From NCBI RefSeq assembly GCF_046244365.1, contig NZ_CP176395.1:4092001-4156000 (forward strand): DNA of 64,000 nt, given 5' to 3'. The stretch comes from Paenibacillus_V sp046244365. Lineage in GTDB: Bacteria; Bacillota; Bacilli; Paenibacillales; NBRC-103111. The notes below the pieces were generated by a model. The model did not search any database. It had not been told where the DNA came from and worked only from the letters and a program-made list of their open reading frames with translations. The translations under genes were made by a program, and so were the position numbers. Positions 31,824-40,487 of this stretch are shown piece after piece; positions within the stretch are counted from its first letter, which is position 1; each line of letters starts with the position of its first letter.

Positions 31824-31853
31824 TTGACACAAGTGCCAGAAGGAATCTATACT
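31824..31853 (+). promoter_or_regulatory. SigA promoter of the yezD-sulfur locus
   Basis: TTGACA (31824-31829), 18-bp spacer, TATACT (31848-31853). It is 126 bases before yezD and may read into the following genes if the terminator at 32240 is bypassed. Confidence 0.75.
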
Positions 31854-31897
31854 TCATACAAATAAAACATAGTAAGTTAATCGGAAATGTAAGGATG

Positions 31898-31911
31898 GAA
31901 CTTCGCAGTAC
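31898..31911 (+). promoter_or_regulatory. 14-base motif GAACTTCGCAGTAC
   Basis: Exact match to the core of the TetR operator upstream of the 47097 gene (47057-47070). It lies in the yezD leader, about 70 bases before the gene. Confidence 0.4.
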
Positions 31912-31978
31912 AAGGAAGGCTTGAAGGAAATGTCGATCTCGACACGAGTAGGGAAATGATTCCTGGGAGGGAGCCGCA

Positions 31979-32182
31979 ATGACAAAACCGCTTTATATTG
32001 ATGAATTGTGGAATGAACGCATTGTGAAAAGCTTGAACGGATTGGAGTACGGCTTGGTTCAGATCGTCGTTCACGACGGCAGAATTGTCCAAATCGAAAG
32101 AACGGAGCGGCGCAGGTACGATAACGAGCCAGCGCGCGAGCGTTCCGAACAGCCCGTCGCCAAACGCCGCATTAGCATTTAA
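31979..32182 (+). CDS. yezD: YezD-family protein (DUF2292)
   Basis: 67 residues: ELWNERIVKSLNGLEYGLVQ, IVVHDGRIVQIERTERRR, the YezD pattern. Family knowledge: small proteins often located with sulfur or cysteine genes in Bacillota; function unclear. GGGAGGGAGCC precedes the ATG. It heads the sulfur locus here, which fits the usual context. Confidence 0.75.
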   Translation: MTKPLYIDELWNERIVKSLNGLEYGLVQIVVHDGRIVQIERTERRRYDNEPARERSEQPVAKRRISI

Positions 32183-32239
32183 CAAATGTGAGGCCATCTT
32201 ACAACAGATAACAACCACATACTGACGACCAGACAACTG

Positions 32240-32272
32240 GAGGCGCATGTGTCGAACTTGCAGCCTCTTTTT
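32240..32272 (+). terminator. Terminator or attenuator before the nitroreductase
   Basis: GAGGC / GCCTC with inner GCA/TGC, then TTTTT. The distance to the next gene (73 bases) allows either simple termination of yezD or a controlled stop. Confidence 0.6.
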
Positions 32273-32345
32273 GCGTTTCTTGCGATGGGGAATCGCACGG
32301 TTCATGCAAGCCAATAACCATAACCATTTCAGGAGGAACATGACT

Positions 32346-32969
32346 ATGAGCAATCAAACCTTGAATCCGGCAGAGCAGTTATTTGAAGAGGTCGAAACGC
32401 ATCGGAAGGCGGATTATCCGGTAACGCCGTTGTTTCTGAACCGTTGGTCGCCGCGCGCCTATTCGAACCGTGAGGTGTCCGACGAAGCCTTGTTCACCGT
32501 CCTTGAAGCGGGGCGATGGGCGCCGTCCTCCAGTAATTTGCAGCCGTGGCGCTTTGTTATCGCCAAGACGGAGGAACAGCTAAAGGCATTCTATGCATTT
32601 ATTCGGCCGAACAATCGCCTCTGGATCGAGCAAGCTCCGGTGCTGATTTTGCTGGCATCGCAGCGTACGAATGCGAACGGCGATCCGAACGGCGCTCACG
32701 CATTCGACACGGGCGCGGCATGGGGCTCGATAGCGCTTCAGGCCAGATTGCTCGGTTTGGCGACGCGACCTGTCGGCGGCTTTGACAAGGATCAGGCACG
32801 CATTGCGCTGAATGTGCCGGACGAGTACGAGCTTCATGCCATCGTGGCGCTTGGTTACCAGGGAGAAGCGGCGGCGCTGCATGAACAGTTTCGCGAGAAG
32901 GAAATTCCGAACGGCCGCAGACCGCTAAGCGAAAGTATAATAGAAGGACAGTGGGAGGCAGCCGAATAA
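32346..32969 (+). CDS. Nitroreductase-family FMN oxidoreductase
   Basis: 207 residues. Nitroreductase marks: RWSPRAYSNREVSDEALFTV, RWAPSSSNLQPWRFVIA, GAAWGSIALQARLLGLATRP and the C-terminal IPNGRRPLSESI. Binds FMN and reduces with NAD(P)H. AGGAGG sits ten bases before the chosen ATG. Next to a sulfonate-type transporter, it may supply reduced flavin, the job of SsuE elsewhere, but this is not shown by the sequence. Confidence 0.85.
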   Translation: MSNQTLNPAEQLFEEVETHRKADYPVTPLFLNRWSPRAYSNREVSDEALFTVLEAGRWAPSSSNLQPWRFVIAKTEEQLKAFYAFIRPNNRLWIEQAPVLILLASQRTNANGDPNGAHAFDTGAAWGSIALQARLLGLATRPVGGFDKDQARIALNVPDEYELHAIVALGYQGEAAALHEQFREKEIPNGRRPLSESIIEGQWEAAE

Positions 32970-33030
32970 TCGAATGCTCCGTAGAGGAGACGGAAGGGGT
33001 TTATGAAACGGGAGAAAGGGAGGGGCGCTC

Positions 33031-33807
33031 ATGAGTACTCCGCTGCTGGAGATCGGCAAGCTGAATAAGACGTTTCAAACGAACAAGGGCGCCGTTCATG
33101 CGCTCCATAAGATCGACCTCACGATCAAAGAAGGCGAATTTATCACCGTCATCGGGCCGAGCGGCTGCGGCAAAAGCACGCTGCTGAAAATCGTCGCCGG
33201 ACTCGACAACCGGTACGAAGGCGACGTGAAGCTAAGCGGGAAGCAAGTGACCGGACCGGGAATCGATAAAGGGTTCGTGTTCCAGGAGCCGCGATTGTTT
33301 CCATGGCTGACGGTGGAAAAAAATATAGCCGCCGATCTGTCGCTGCGCAATCCGCAAATCCGCCGAAAGGTCGATGATCTAATCGAGCTGGTGCGATTGA
33401 AGGGCTTCGAAAAAGCGTTTCCCCGGGAGCTTTCCGGCGGGATGGCGCAGCGGGTGGCCATCGCCAGAGCGCTGCTGCGGAACCCGAAGGTGCTGCTGCT
33501 CGACGAGCCGTTCGGGGCGCTGGACGCCTTTACGCGAGCGCACATGCAGGAAGTGCTGCTCGACATTTGGCAGCAAAACCGGACGACGATGATATTCGTG
33601 ACGCACGATATCGATGAAGCGGTCTTTTTGGCAAACCGCATCGTCATTCTGAAGCCGCGTCCCGGAGCGATCCGGGCGATCGTGCCCGTCGATTTGCCGT
33701 TCCCGCGCAAAAAAGCGAGCACCTCGTTTCAACAGCTGCGTTACGCGGTGCTGAACGAATTCGAGAAAATCGAAGAGCTGGAGCTGATCGACAGCTCCGG
33801 CATATGA
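33031..33807 (+). CDS. ABC transporter ATPase, SsuB/TauB type
   Basis: 258 residues. Walker A GPSGCGKST, Q-loop FVFQEPRLFPW, signature LSGGMAQRVA, Walker B VLLLDEPFGALD, H-loop VTHDI. The PRLFPW Q-loop region is typical of sulfonate/nitrate/taurine importers. Probably energises import through the two permeases that follow. Confidence 0.92.
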   Translation: MSTPLLEIGKLNKTFQTNKGAVHALHKIDLTIKEGEFITVIGPSGCGKSTLLKIVAGLDNRYEGDVKLSGKQVTGPGIDKGFVFQEPRLFPWLTVEKNIAADLSLRNPQIRRKVDDLIELVRLKGFEKAFPRELSGGMAQRVAIARALLRNPKVLLLDEPFGALDAFTRAHMQEVLLDIWQQNRTTMIFVTHDIDEAVFLANRIVILKPRPGAIRAIVPVDLPFPRKKASTSFQQLRYAVLNEFEKIEELELIDSSGI

Positions 33808-33828
33808 CGAACAGGGAGGGGATGGCAT

Positions 33829-34680
33829 ATGAGCAATCAAGCGGAGCTAGCTGCGGCAAACGGAGCGGCGGTCGGTACGCCGCAATCGCAAGGAACGGCA
33901 GCCGTACTTGGACGCGGCAAGCTTCGCACATTCGCCAAGGGTGCGCTGCTTCCCGTATCGCTGTTGATTTTCTGGCAGGTGTTCGGCGAGCTGGGCTACA
34001 TCTCGAAGCTGCTTTTTCCGACGCCGCTTAAGATTGCGAATGCCGGCTATACGCTCGTCGTATCCGGCGTCCTGTGGGAAAATCTTCAGATTAGCGTCGT
34101 TCGCGCGATTTCCGGTTTCGCTCTGGGCGCAAGCTTGGGCCTTGCCCTAGGTATTGCCGTCGGGTTGTTCCGCAGCACCGAAAAGGCGCTGGACCCGTCC
34201 GTGCAAATGATTCGCATGGTGCCGCATCTGGCCGTAGCCCCGCTATTCATCCTATGGTTCGGGCTTGGCGAGACGTCGAAGGTGTTACTGATCGCCAAAG
34301 GTGCGTTTTTTCCGCTCTATTTTAACGCTTTTCTCGGGATACGCAATGCGGACAACAAGCTGTTCGAGGTCGCCAAGGTGCTCGGCTTCAGCCGGTATAA
34401 GCAGATCGTCCGGTTGATCATACCGGCGGCGCTGCCTAATATTTTGCTCGGCGTCCGGCTTTCCCTCGGCATCTCGTGGCTCGGTTTGGTCGTTGCGGAA
34501 CTAATGGGCTCGACGTCCGGAATCGGCTATCTGATGTCGGATGCACGGCAGTTTTCCAAAACGCCGGTCGTTTTCGTTTGCATTATCATTTTTGCTCTTG
34601 TCGGCAAGCTGGCGGATTCGGCGGTGCGTTTGCTCGAACGAAGGTGGCTGCATTGGAGGGATAGCTTCCAAGGGAAGTAA
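33829..34680 (+). CDS. ABC transporter permease, SsuC type (copy 1)
   Basis: 283 residues, about six membrane spans, with the EAA-like cytoplasmic loop AKVLGFSRYKQIVRLIIPAA that contacts the ATPase. Paralogue of the next gene (shared DPSVQM(I/L)RMVPHLA, ILWFG.GETSK, NKLFEV). GGGAGGGG precedes the ATG. The N-terminal ~40 residues are an unconserved tail. Confidence 0.92.
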   Translation: MSNQAELAAANGAAVGTPQSQGTAAVLGRGKLRTFAKGALLPVSLLIFWQVFGELGYISKLLFPTPLKIANAGYTLVVSGVLWENLQISVVRAISGFALGASLGLALGIAVGLFRSTEKALDPSVQMIRMVPHLAVAPLFILWFGLGETSKVLLIAKGAFFPLYFNAFLGIRNADNKLFEVAKVLGFSRYKQIVRLIIPAALPNILLGVRLSLGISWLGLVVAELMGSTSGIGYLMSDARQFSKTPVVFVCIIIFALVGKLADSAVRLLERRWLHWRDSFQGK

Positions 34681-34711
34681 CGCCACATGTTAACAAAAGG
34701 GGGGAGTTAGG

Positions 34712-35557
34712 ATGAACAACCGGGTAGAAATCCTTGCGGCTCCGGTCCGAAGCGCACGGAAATCGGGTTGGACTTGGTTCGGCGCAAAAGGGAAGGAGTG
34801 GGCGAACCGTTTTCTGGTCGGAGCGGTTTTGCCGGTACTGGTGCTCGTGCTCTGGCAGCTGGGCGGTGATCTCGGGTTCATTTCCACCGTGTTTTTGCCG
34901 ACGCCGTTCATGATCGCAGCGGAATTCAAAGGCTTGCTCGGATCGGGCGAGCTGGCCGAGCATCTCGGCATCAGTCTAGGGAGAGCGGCGTCCGGCTTCG
35001 CCATCGGCGGAAGTCTCGGCCTAGCATTCGGGATTGCGGCAGGGCTGTCGCGGAATACGGAGCAGCTTCTCGATCCGTCCGTGCAAATGCTGAGAATGGT
35101 GCCGCATTTGGCGATTGCTCCGCTGATCATTCTATGGTTCGGCTTCGGAGAGACTTCGAAGATCGCCATCATTGCAAACGGCGCGTTCTTTCCGTTATAT
35201 GTGAACACGTTTCTCGGCATTCGAAGCGTCGACAACAAACTGTTCGAAGTGTCTTCCGTTCTTTCCTTCAATCGGTACAAGCAAATCGTTCGTTTGATTT
35301 TACCTGCGGCGCTTCCGAACATATTGCTCGGACTCCGGATTTCATTGGCGGTATCATGGCTCGGGCTCGTCGTAGCCGAACTGATCGGCTCGAAATCGGG
35401 CATCGGCTTTTTGATCAATATCGGGAAGCAAGATTCGAACACGGAATTGATTTTCGTCGGCATCATTATTTTTGCGGTCGTCGGCAAGCTGGTCGATTCG
35501 GTCGTGCGGCTGCTCGAGACACGCTGGCTGTCGTGGCGCGACGGCTATGAAGGGTAA
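34712..35557 (+). CDS. ABC transporter permease, SsuC type (copy 2)
   Basis: 281 residues; same fold and EAA loop (SSVLSFNRYKQIVRLILPAA) as copy 1. Two different permeases with one ATPase suggest a heterodimeric channel or two substrate routes. Starts 31 bases after copy 1 stop. Confidence 0.92.
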   Translation: MNNRVEILAAPVRSARKSGWTWFGAKGKEWANRFLVGAVLPVLVLVLWQLGGDLGFISTVFLPTPFMIAAEFKGLLGSGELAEHLGISLGRAASGFAIGGSLGLAFGIAAGLSRNTEQLLDPSVQMLRMVPHLAIAPLIILWFGFGETSKIAIIANGAFFPLYVNTFLGIRSVDNKLFEVSSVLSFNRYKQIVRLILPAALPNILLGLRISLAVSWLGLVVAELIGSKSGIGFLINIGKQDSNTELIFVGIIIFAVVGKLVDSVVRLLETRWLSWRDGYEG

Positions 35558-35589
35558 GTAGTAAGCGAAACATGAAGGGGGAGCGAAAC

Positions 35590-37191
35590 ATGAGTGAACA
35601 TGGACGGATCAGCGATTTGGAGCTGGAAGCGGATGTGCTCGTAATCGGAGGCGGTCCGGCGGGAACTTGGGCTGCATTGACGGCAGCTTCATCGGGAGCG
35701 AGCGTCATTCTCGCGGATAAGGGCTACTGCGGGACGAGCGGCGCAACGGCGCCGTCCGGCACGGGCGTCTGGTATGTGGAGCCCGATCCGAAGCTGCGCG
35801 AGGAAGCGAAGCTGAGCCGATACGGCCTCGGCGGACAGCTGGCGGATTCGGGGTGGATGAACCGGGTGCTGGACCGCACCTACGACAACATGAACAAGCT
35901 GGGGGCGTGGGGCTATCCGTTCCCGCAGGACGATCAAGGAAATCCTTACCGCCGCGGGCTGCAAGGACCGGAATATATGCGCCTCATGAGGAAGTTGGTC
36001 AAGAAGGCGGGCGTTCGCATTTTGGACCACAGCCCGGCGCTTGAGCTGCTGGCGGATGAGCACGGCGTCGGAGGCGCTTCCGGGGTTCGGACGCAATCCG
36101 GCGAAACGTGGAGCGTTCGCGCGGGGGCGGTTGTCATTGCCACGGGCGGCTGCGCTTTCCTAAGCAAGGCGCTAGGCTGTAATGTGCTTACGGGCGACGG
36201 ATATTTAATGGCGGCGGAAGCCGGAGCGAATTTATCGGGCATGGAGTTTTCGAACGCCTACGCGATCGCCCCTACGTTCTCGACGGTTACGAAAACGGCC
36301 TACTACCGGTACGCATCGTTCTATTACGAGGACGGGACGGTCGTCGAAGGGGCGGGCTCGACGCGAGGCCGCTCGGTCATTGCAAGAAATTTGCTGCAAA
36401 ACCGGCAGGTTTATGCACGGCTGGATCAAGCGCCGGAGGACATTCGGCCCTTGCTGCGCACCGGTCAAACAAATTTCTTCCTTCCGTTCGACCGCGTCGG
36501 CATCGACCCGTTCACCGATCTGTTCCCGGTAACGCTGCGGCTTGAAGGGACGGTACGCGGCACGGGCGGCATCCATATTACGGACGAGACTTGCGCGACG
36601 AAGGTGCCCGGGTTGTATGCGGCAGGCGACGCGGCGACGCGCGAACTCATATGCGGAGGCTTTACAGGCGGCGGCAGCCATAATGCGGCGTGGGCCATGT
36701 CGTCCGGCTCGTTTGCCGGCGAAGGGGCGGCGGCACATGCACGCGGCTTGGGCGCGAAAGCCGTCAAGCGGAGCTTGCGCGGCTTGTCGACCTCGACGCT
36801 GACGGCCAAATCGACTGCGAAGCCGGACAGAACGGACGCATTCGTTCGAGCCGTTCAAGACGAAGTGACGCCATACGACCGCAATTTGTTCCGGACGGAA
36901 AAATCGCTTGACGGTTCGCTCGACCGGCTCGACCGTCTGTGGAACGAAATCCGCGAGGAGCCCGTGCAGCTTCGGCCGGATTCGTTCAAGGCGCGGGAGG
37001 CCGCGGCGATGACCGCTACGGCACGCTGGATGTACCGCTCCGCCAAAGTGCGGACGGAAACGCGAGGCATGCATAAGCGGGAAGACTTCCCGCAGCTTGA
37101 CGCCGCGCAGCGCTACCGCCTCGTAAGCGGCGGCCTGGATACCGTATGGGTGAAGCCGGAGCCTGTAGATAAGGAGGCGAAGGTACATTGA
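35590..37191 (+). CDS. FAD-dependent oxidoreductase, AprA/fumarate-reductase-like
   Basis: 533 residues. FAD-binding VLVIGGGPAGTWAALTAA at ~16-33; a GTSGATAPSGTGVW stretch; VVIATGGCAFLS; the conserved late GLYAAGDAATRELICGGFTG. Family knowledge: adenylylsulfate reductase alpha, succinate dehydrogenase and related flavoproteins share this shape. GGGGAGCG precedes the ATG. Its stop overlaps the ferredoxin start, so the two form a pair like AprA and AprB. Substrate unknown; a reduced or oxidised sulfur compound delivered by the transporter is likely. Confidence 0.8.
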   Translation: MSEHGRISDLELEADVLVIGGGPAGTWAALTAASSGASVILADKGYCGTSGATAPSGTGVWYVEPDPKLREEAKLSRYGLGGQLADSGWMNRVLDRTYDNMNKLGAWGYPFPQDDQGNPYRRGLQGPEYMRLMRKLVKKAGVRILDHSPALELLADEHGVGGASGVRTQSGETWSVRAGAVVIATGGCAFLSKALGCNVLTGDGYLMAAEAGANLSGMEFSNAYAIAPTFSTVTKTAYYRYASFYYEDGTVVEGAGSTRGRSVIARNLLQNRQVYARLDQAPEDIRPLLRTGQTNFFLPFDRVGIDPFTDLFPVTLRLEGTVRGTGGIHITDETCATKVPGLYAAGDAATRELICGGFTGGGSHNAAWAMSSGSFAGEGAAAHARGLGAKAVKRSLRGLSTSTLTAKSTAKPDRTDAFVRAVQDEVTPYDRNLFRTEKSLDGSLDRLDRLWNEIREEPVQLRPDSFKAREAAAMTATARWMYRSAKVRTETRGMHKREDFPQLDAAQRYRLVSGGLDTVWVKPEPVDKEAKVH

Positions 37192-37520
37192 TCGAGATCG
37201 TTAGCGAAACGAAATGTATCCAGTGCAACCAGTGCGTTTCGGTATGCCCGACCAACGTATTTGACCGGGTGGAGAACGGCATTCCGGTTATCGCCCGCCA
37301 GCAGGACTGCCAAACGTGCTTCATGTGCGAGCTGTATTGCCCCGTAGACGCCTTGTATGTGGCTCCCGATCCGGAGCTTCGCAAGCAAGCGGACGAAGGA
37401 GTATTAGAAGCGCAAGGCATACTTGGCGGCTACCGGGAAAAGGTGGGCTGGGGAAAAGGGAGAAAGCCGGTTGCAGCCCATCCGAATTTATACAAGCTGG
37501 CGGTGCGGGCGATCCCGTAA
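37188..37520 (+). CDS. Two-cluster 4Fe-4S ferredoxin, AprB-like
   Basis: 110 residues. Two CxxCxxCxxxC motifs: CIQCNQCVSVCP and CQTCFMCELYCP. The C-terminal tail (GYREKVGWGKGRKPVAAHPN) resembles the APS reductase beta-type tail that wraps the flavoprotein. TTG start overlaps the flavoprotein stop, with AAGGAGG ten bases before. Electron carrier for the flavoprotein. Confidence 0.85.
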   Translation: MIEIVSETKCIQCNQCVSVCPTNVFDRVENGIPVIARQQDCQTCFMCELYCPVDALYVAPDPELRKQADEGVLEAQGILGGYREKVGWGKGRKPVAAHPNLYKLAVRAIP

Positions 37521-37566
37521 TCCGATAAGCGGCTTTAGGCTTGGAACCATGAGAGGAGATCGTTCG

Positions 37567-38646
37567 ATGAAGAGAGACAGAGAAACGGGATTGCATACGA
37601 CGGCTGGGGGCAGGGTGGAGACGAGGAAGGCAATAGGAAAAACAAGCAGACGAAGCATCGGCGTTCTGCTGCTGATCGGTCTCGTCGCCATGGCGCTGAT
37701 CGCGCAAGCTTGCGGCAAAGCCGAAGGCAAAACGACGGCTGCGGGTGGCGGGAGTGCGGAGCCGGCGAACGTTCCGGCCGTGCTGAACTACGGCTTTATC
37801 GGAACGAATAAACTGAATTTGCCCGGCAGCGCGGAAGGCTGGGGATTGTATAAAGGCATTATTCAGGAGGAGCTGAAAAAGCACGGCATATCGGAAATCA
37901 AGCTGACGGCTTTCCCGAACGGTCCGGACCAAAGCGAGTCTCTGATCAGCGGTAGACTGGACATCGGCAGCCTGGGAGATACGCCGGCTATATTGGCTCG
38001 TTCCACAGGAGCGAATACAAGATTGATCACCCAGGGCGCAATTGAAAGCATCGGGTATTTGATCGGCAAGAAGAATGGTCCCACTAAGCTGGAGGATTTG
38101 AAAGGGAAGACGATCGCCACGCAAAAAGGCTCGTTTCATCACCGCTACTTGGCCGGGCTGCTGAAGGAGAAGAACATTACGGACGTTAAAGTCGTCCATC
38201 TGCTCCGTGTCGACGGAGAAGCGGCGCTTGCGCGAGGCGAGATCGACGCGATGACCAGTACGGGCGTTTACGCGCTCAAGCAGGTCGAACAAGGGTATCC
38301 GCTCCTGGATGACGCGACGAAGCATCCGGATCTGATCGGAACGAGCGCGACTGTCGTAACGGAAGCTTATCTAAAGAAATTCCCGGATTTTCCGAAGGTT
38401 TGGAACGAAGCCCGGTTGAAGGCGCTCAACGATTTGAAGTCGAAGCCTGAGGAGTATTATGCATTTTTGGCAGAGGTGCAAGGTACGACGGTCGAATTGG
38501 TCAAAAAATCGACATCGATTAACGGCATTAAGGATGTTCCGTTTACGGACGAAGGCATCAAGCTGCTGGAAGGAACGAAAAAGTTTTTGGTCGACGAGAA
38601 GCTGGCCGAAAAAGATTTTGACCTGAAGCAGTGGATCTTAAAATAA
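37567..38646 (+). CDS. ABC substrate-binding lipoprotein, SsuA/TauA type
   Basis: 359 residues. Lipobox around LIAQACGKA after a basic N-terminus, then NMT1/SsuA-like domain: NYGFIGTNKLNLPGSAEGWG, DIGSLGDTPAI, TIATQKGSFHHRYLA. Delivers substrate to the permeases. GAGGAG precedes the ATG at 37567. Last gene before a terminator, so the locus ends here. Confidence 0.88.
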   Translation: MKRDRETGLHTTAGGRVETRKAIGKTSRRSIGVLLLIGLVAMALIAQACGKAEGKTTAAGGGSAEPANVPAVLNYGFIGTNKLNLPGSAEGWGLYKGIIQEELKKHGISEIKLTAFPNGPDQSESLISGRLDIGSLGDTPAILARSTGANTRLITQGAIESIGYLIGKKNGPTKLEDLKGKTIATQKGSFHHRYLAGLLKEKNITDVKVVHLLRVDGEAALARGEIDAMTSTGVYALKQVEQGYPLLDDATKHPDLIGTSATVVTEAYLKKFPDFPKVWNEARLKALNDLKSKPEEYYAFLAEVQGTTVELVKKSTSINGIKDVPFTDEGIKLLEGTKKFLVDEKLAEKDFDLKQWILK

Positions 38647-38656
38647 ACGGCGGCAA

Positions 38657-38694
38657 AAAAACCGGCAGGCGCGATAGGCGTCTAGCCGGTTTTT
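38657..38694 (+). terminator. Terminator of the sulfur locus
   Basis: AAAACCGGC / GCCGGTTTT stem, inner pairing, T-run. Confidence 0.85.
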
Positions 38695-38719
38695 GGCGTT
38701 TGTGCGTAAGGAAATGGTC

Positions 38720-39232
38720 CTATTCCGTCGCCGCAATCCGCTTCCCGACGATAATCAGGTCGCGTTCGACGCCGTCAAGCTCGGCGACTCCCGGAAGGTG
38801 AGCCCACCGCTCAAAACCGAATCGTCCGAATAGGGCAAGGCTTGGTTCGTTATGGCCGAAAATAAATCCGAGTACCGTCTTGATGCCGAGGCGCGGACAA
38901 GCGTCGAGCGCTTGCTGGAGCAGATAAGGTCCGAGACCCTTGCCCCGCGAGTCGACATGCAAATAGATGCTGACTTCGGCGGTTCCGTTATAGGCGGGCC
39001 TGCCATAAAACGATTGGAAGCTCAGCCAGCCGAGCATTCGTCCATCCGATTCCATAACCCATAGCGGACGGAAGGACGGGGAGTGCTCGTCAAACCAGCA
39101 CTTCCTGCTTTCGACGGAAACCTCCTCGGTGTCGGCGGTCACCATACGGCCCGCAACCGTGGAATTGTATATCGCTACGATGGCGGGCAAATCATCCGAA
39201 GTTGCGTCGCGAATCGTCCTCATGTCGCTCAT
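38720..39232 (-). CDS. GNAT acetyltransferase (PAT/Bar-like)
   Basis: 170 residues: TIRDATSDDLPAIVAIYN, GWLSFQSFYGRPAYNGTAEV, YLHVDSRGKGLGPYLLQQAL (acetyl-CoA loop), FGHNEPSLALFGRFGFERW. Resembles phosphinothricin or methionine-sulfoximine N-acetyltransferases. Standalone gene; substrate not determined. Confidence 0.85.
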   Translation of the reverse strand: MSDMRTIRDATSDDLPAIVAIYNSTVAGRMVTADTEEVSVESRKCWFDEHSPSFRPLWVMESDGRMLGWLSFQSFYGRPAYNGTAEVSIYLHVDSRGKGLGPYLLQQALDACPRLGIKTVLGFIFGHNEPSLALFGRFGFERWAHLPGVAELDGVERDLIIVGKRIAATE

Positions 39233-39278
39233 GGCTGCACTTCCTTGTCTATAGTCAATTATGTCCTTCTCAAGCAGC

Positions 39279-40298
39279 TCAAACCGAGTAGGGGACTGCT
39301 GATTTCCGTACGATCAATTCCGATGGCAGGATGATCTTATGCCACTCCGCCGTATCCGTTTCGTTAATGCGGTCCAGCAGCAGCTGCACGCCGATCGTGC
39401 CGAATTGATAGGCCGGCTGAGCGGCGACGGTGAGAAACGGATCGATGACGGAAGCGAGCTCCAGATCGTCGAAGCATACGACGGAGATATCGTCCGGCAC
39501 GCGAATGCCGCGTTCGCGCAGCGCTCGGATCGCTTCGATAGCGAGAAAGTTATTGGCGGCAAATATCGCCGTGGGACGTTTGGACAGCTGAAGCAGACGT
39601 TCGATCGCGTCGACCGTTCGGCTCGGCGCGGAACGGCTGTATCCCGATTCGACGACCAGTGCGGGGTCATAGGGGAGGTCGCTCAGCTTGAGCGCTTCCT
39701 TGTAGCCGGTGAAGCGATGCCTCGCCGTAGATACGTCGAGCGAACCGTTCAGCAGCGCAATTCGGCGGTGGCCCAGTCCGATCAGATGCTCGATCAGCCG
39801 TTTGGCGCCTTCCTTGCTGTCGCCCAGCACCGTGTCCGACTCCATGCCCGGCACCTCGCGGTCGATAAGCACGAAAGGAACTCCGTGCTTGCGCAATTTC
39901 TCGAGATGAACGAGGGAGGCGTCACCTGCCGGTGCGAATAAGACCCCGTCGACGCGAGTCGAAAGCACCATGTCGACGTATTCGCTTTCCTTGGCGATAT
40001 CCTCGTCGCTGTTGCTGAACAGAAGTTTATAGCCGCGTTTCATGGCGGCGTCTTCGGCTCCCCGCGCGAGCGTCGTGTAGAACGGATTCGTAATATCCGT
40101 GATGAGCAGCGAGAGCATTTTCGTTTCCTGGAGCACGAGGCCGCGGGCCATCGAGTTGGGAACGTAGTGCAGCTCCTCCATCACTTTTTTGACTTTGGCG
40201 CGCGTTTTGTCGCTGATTTTCCCCGTGTTATTGATAACCCTGGATACGGTCATCGCGGATACGTTCGCCAGCTTTGCAATATCGTAAATGGTAACCAT
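39279..40298 (-). CDS. LacI-family repressor
   Basis: 339 residues: HTH VTIYDIAKLANVSAMTVSRV, then LacI periplasmic-binding-like sensor (LLITDITNPFYTTLARGAED, GHRRIALLNGSLDVSTARHR, VPDDISVVCFDDLELASVID). Start ATG chosen at the conserved MVTIYDIA. Divergent from the sugar-acid operon; the palindrome family GTTATCGGTAAC/GTTATCGATAAC at 40445 and 42982 is its likely target. Confidence 0.9.
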   Translation of the reverse strand: MVTIYDIAKLANVSAMTVSRVINNTGKISDKTRAKVKKVMEELHYVPNSMARGLVLQETKMLSLLITDITNPFYTTLARGAEDAAMKRGYKLLFSNSDEDIAKESEYVDMVLSTRVDGVLFAPAGDASLVHLEKLRKHGVPFVLIDREVPGMESDTVLGDSKEGAKRLIEHLIGLGHRRIALLNGSLDVSTARHRFTGYKEALKLSDLPYDPALVVESGYSRSAPSRTVDAIERLLQLSKRPTAIFAANNFLAIEAIRALRERGIRVPDDISVVCFDDLELASVIDPFLTVAAQPAYQFGTIGVQLLLDRINETDTAEWHKIILPSELIVRKSAVPYSV

Positions 40299-40412
40299 GC
40301 ATCTCGTCCTTGCCTGCATATAATAGAAAGAAGCGACTCTACTTCGGCGCCGTGTTTTCTGCGGTTTTCAATCAGCCGCAGCCGTTGAGAACCATTGTAC
40401 AGAAACAAATCG

Positions 40413-40441
40413 TTGACAGCAAGAGGAGAAGTTGTTATCTT
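40413..40441 (+). promoter_or_regulatory. SigA promoter of the UxaA-RbsD operon
   Basis: TTGACA (40413-40418), exactly 17 bp, TATCTT (40436-40441), followed at once by the LacI-type operator. Confidence 0.8.
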
Positions 40442-40442
40442 G

Positions 40443-40458
40443 ATGTTATCGGTAACAT
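40443..40458. promoter_or_regulatory. LacI-type operator 1
   Basis: ATGTTATCGGTAACAT, a near-perfect 16-bp palindrome directly downstream of the -10, an ideal repression position. Confidence 0.7.
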
Positions 40459-40487
40459 TTTGAGTATTCGAAGGAGGCGGAATACGT

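Larger units (their letters stand above)
31648..31978. other. Divergent intergenic region between oxidase and yezD
   Basis: 331 bases with a good promoter for the yezD side (31824-31853) and a 14-base motif (31898-31911) shared with the TetR operator region at 47057-47070. No gene seen; no riboswitch recognised. Confidence 0.5.

Noticed and set aside
31861..31978. SAM (S-box) riboswitch before yezD
   Set aside because: None of the conserved S-box core segments could be found in the leader.
36232..37188. 318-codon antisense open frame over the flavoprotein
   Set aside because: Shadow frame; composition biased to Arg and Ala, no domain.
37321..38325. 334-codon antisense open frame over ferredoxin and SsuA-like genes
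   Set aside because: Covers two genes with strong evidence; no start context and no motif.
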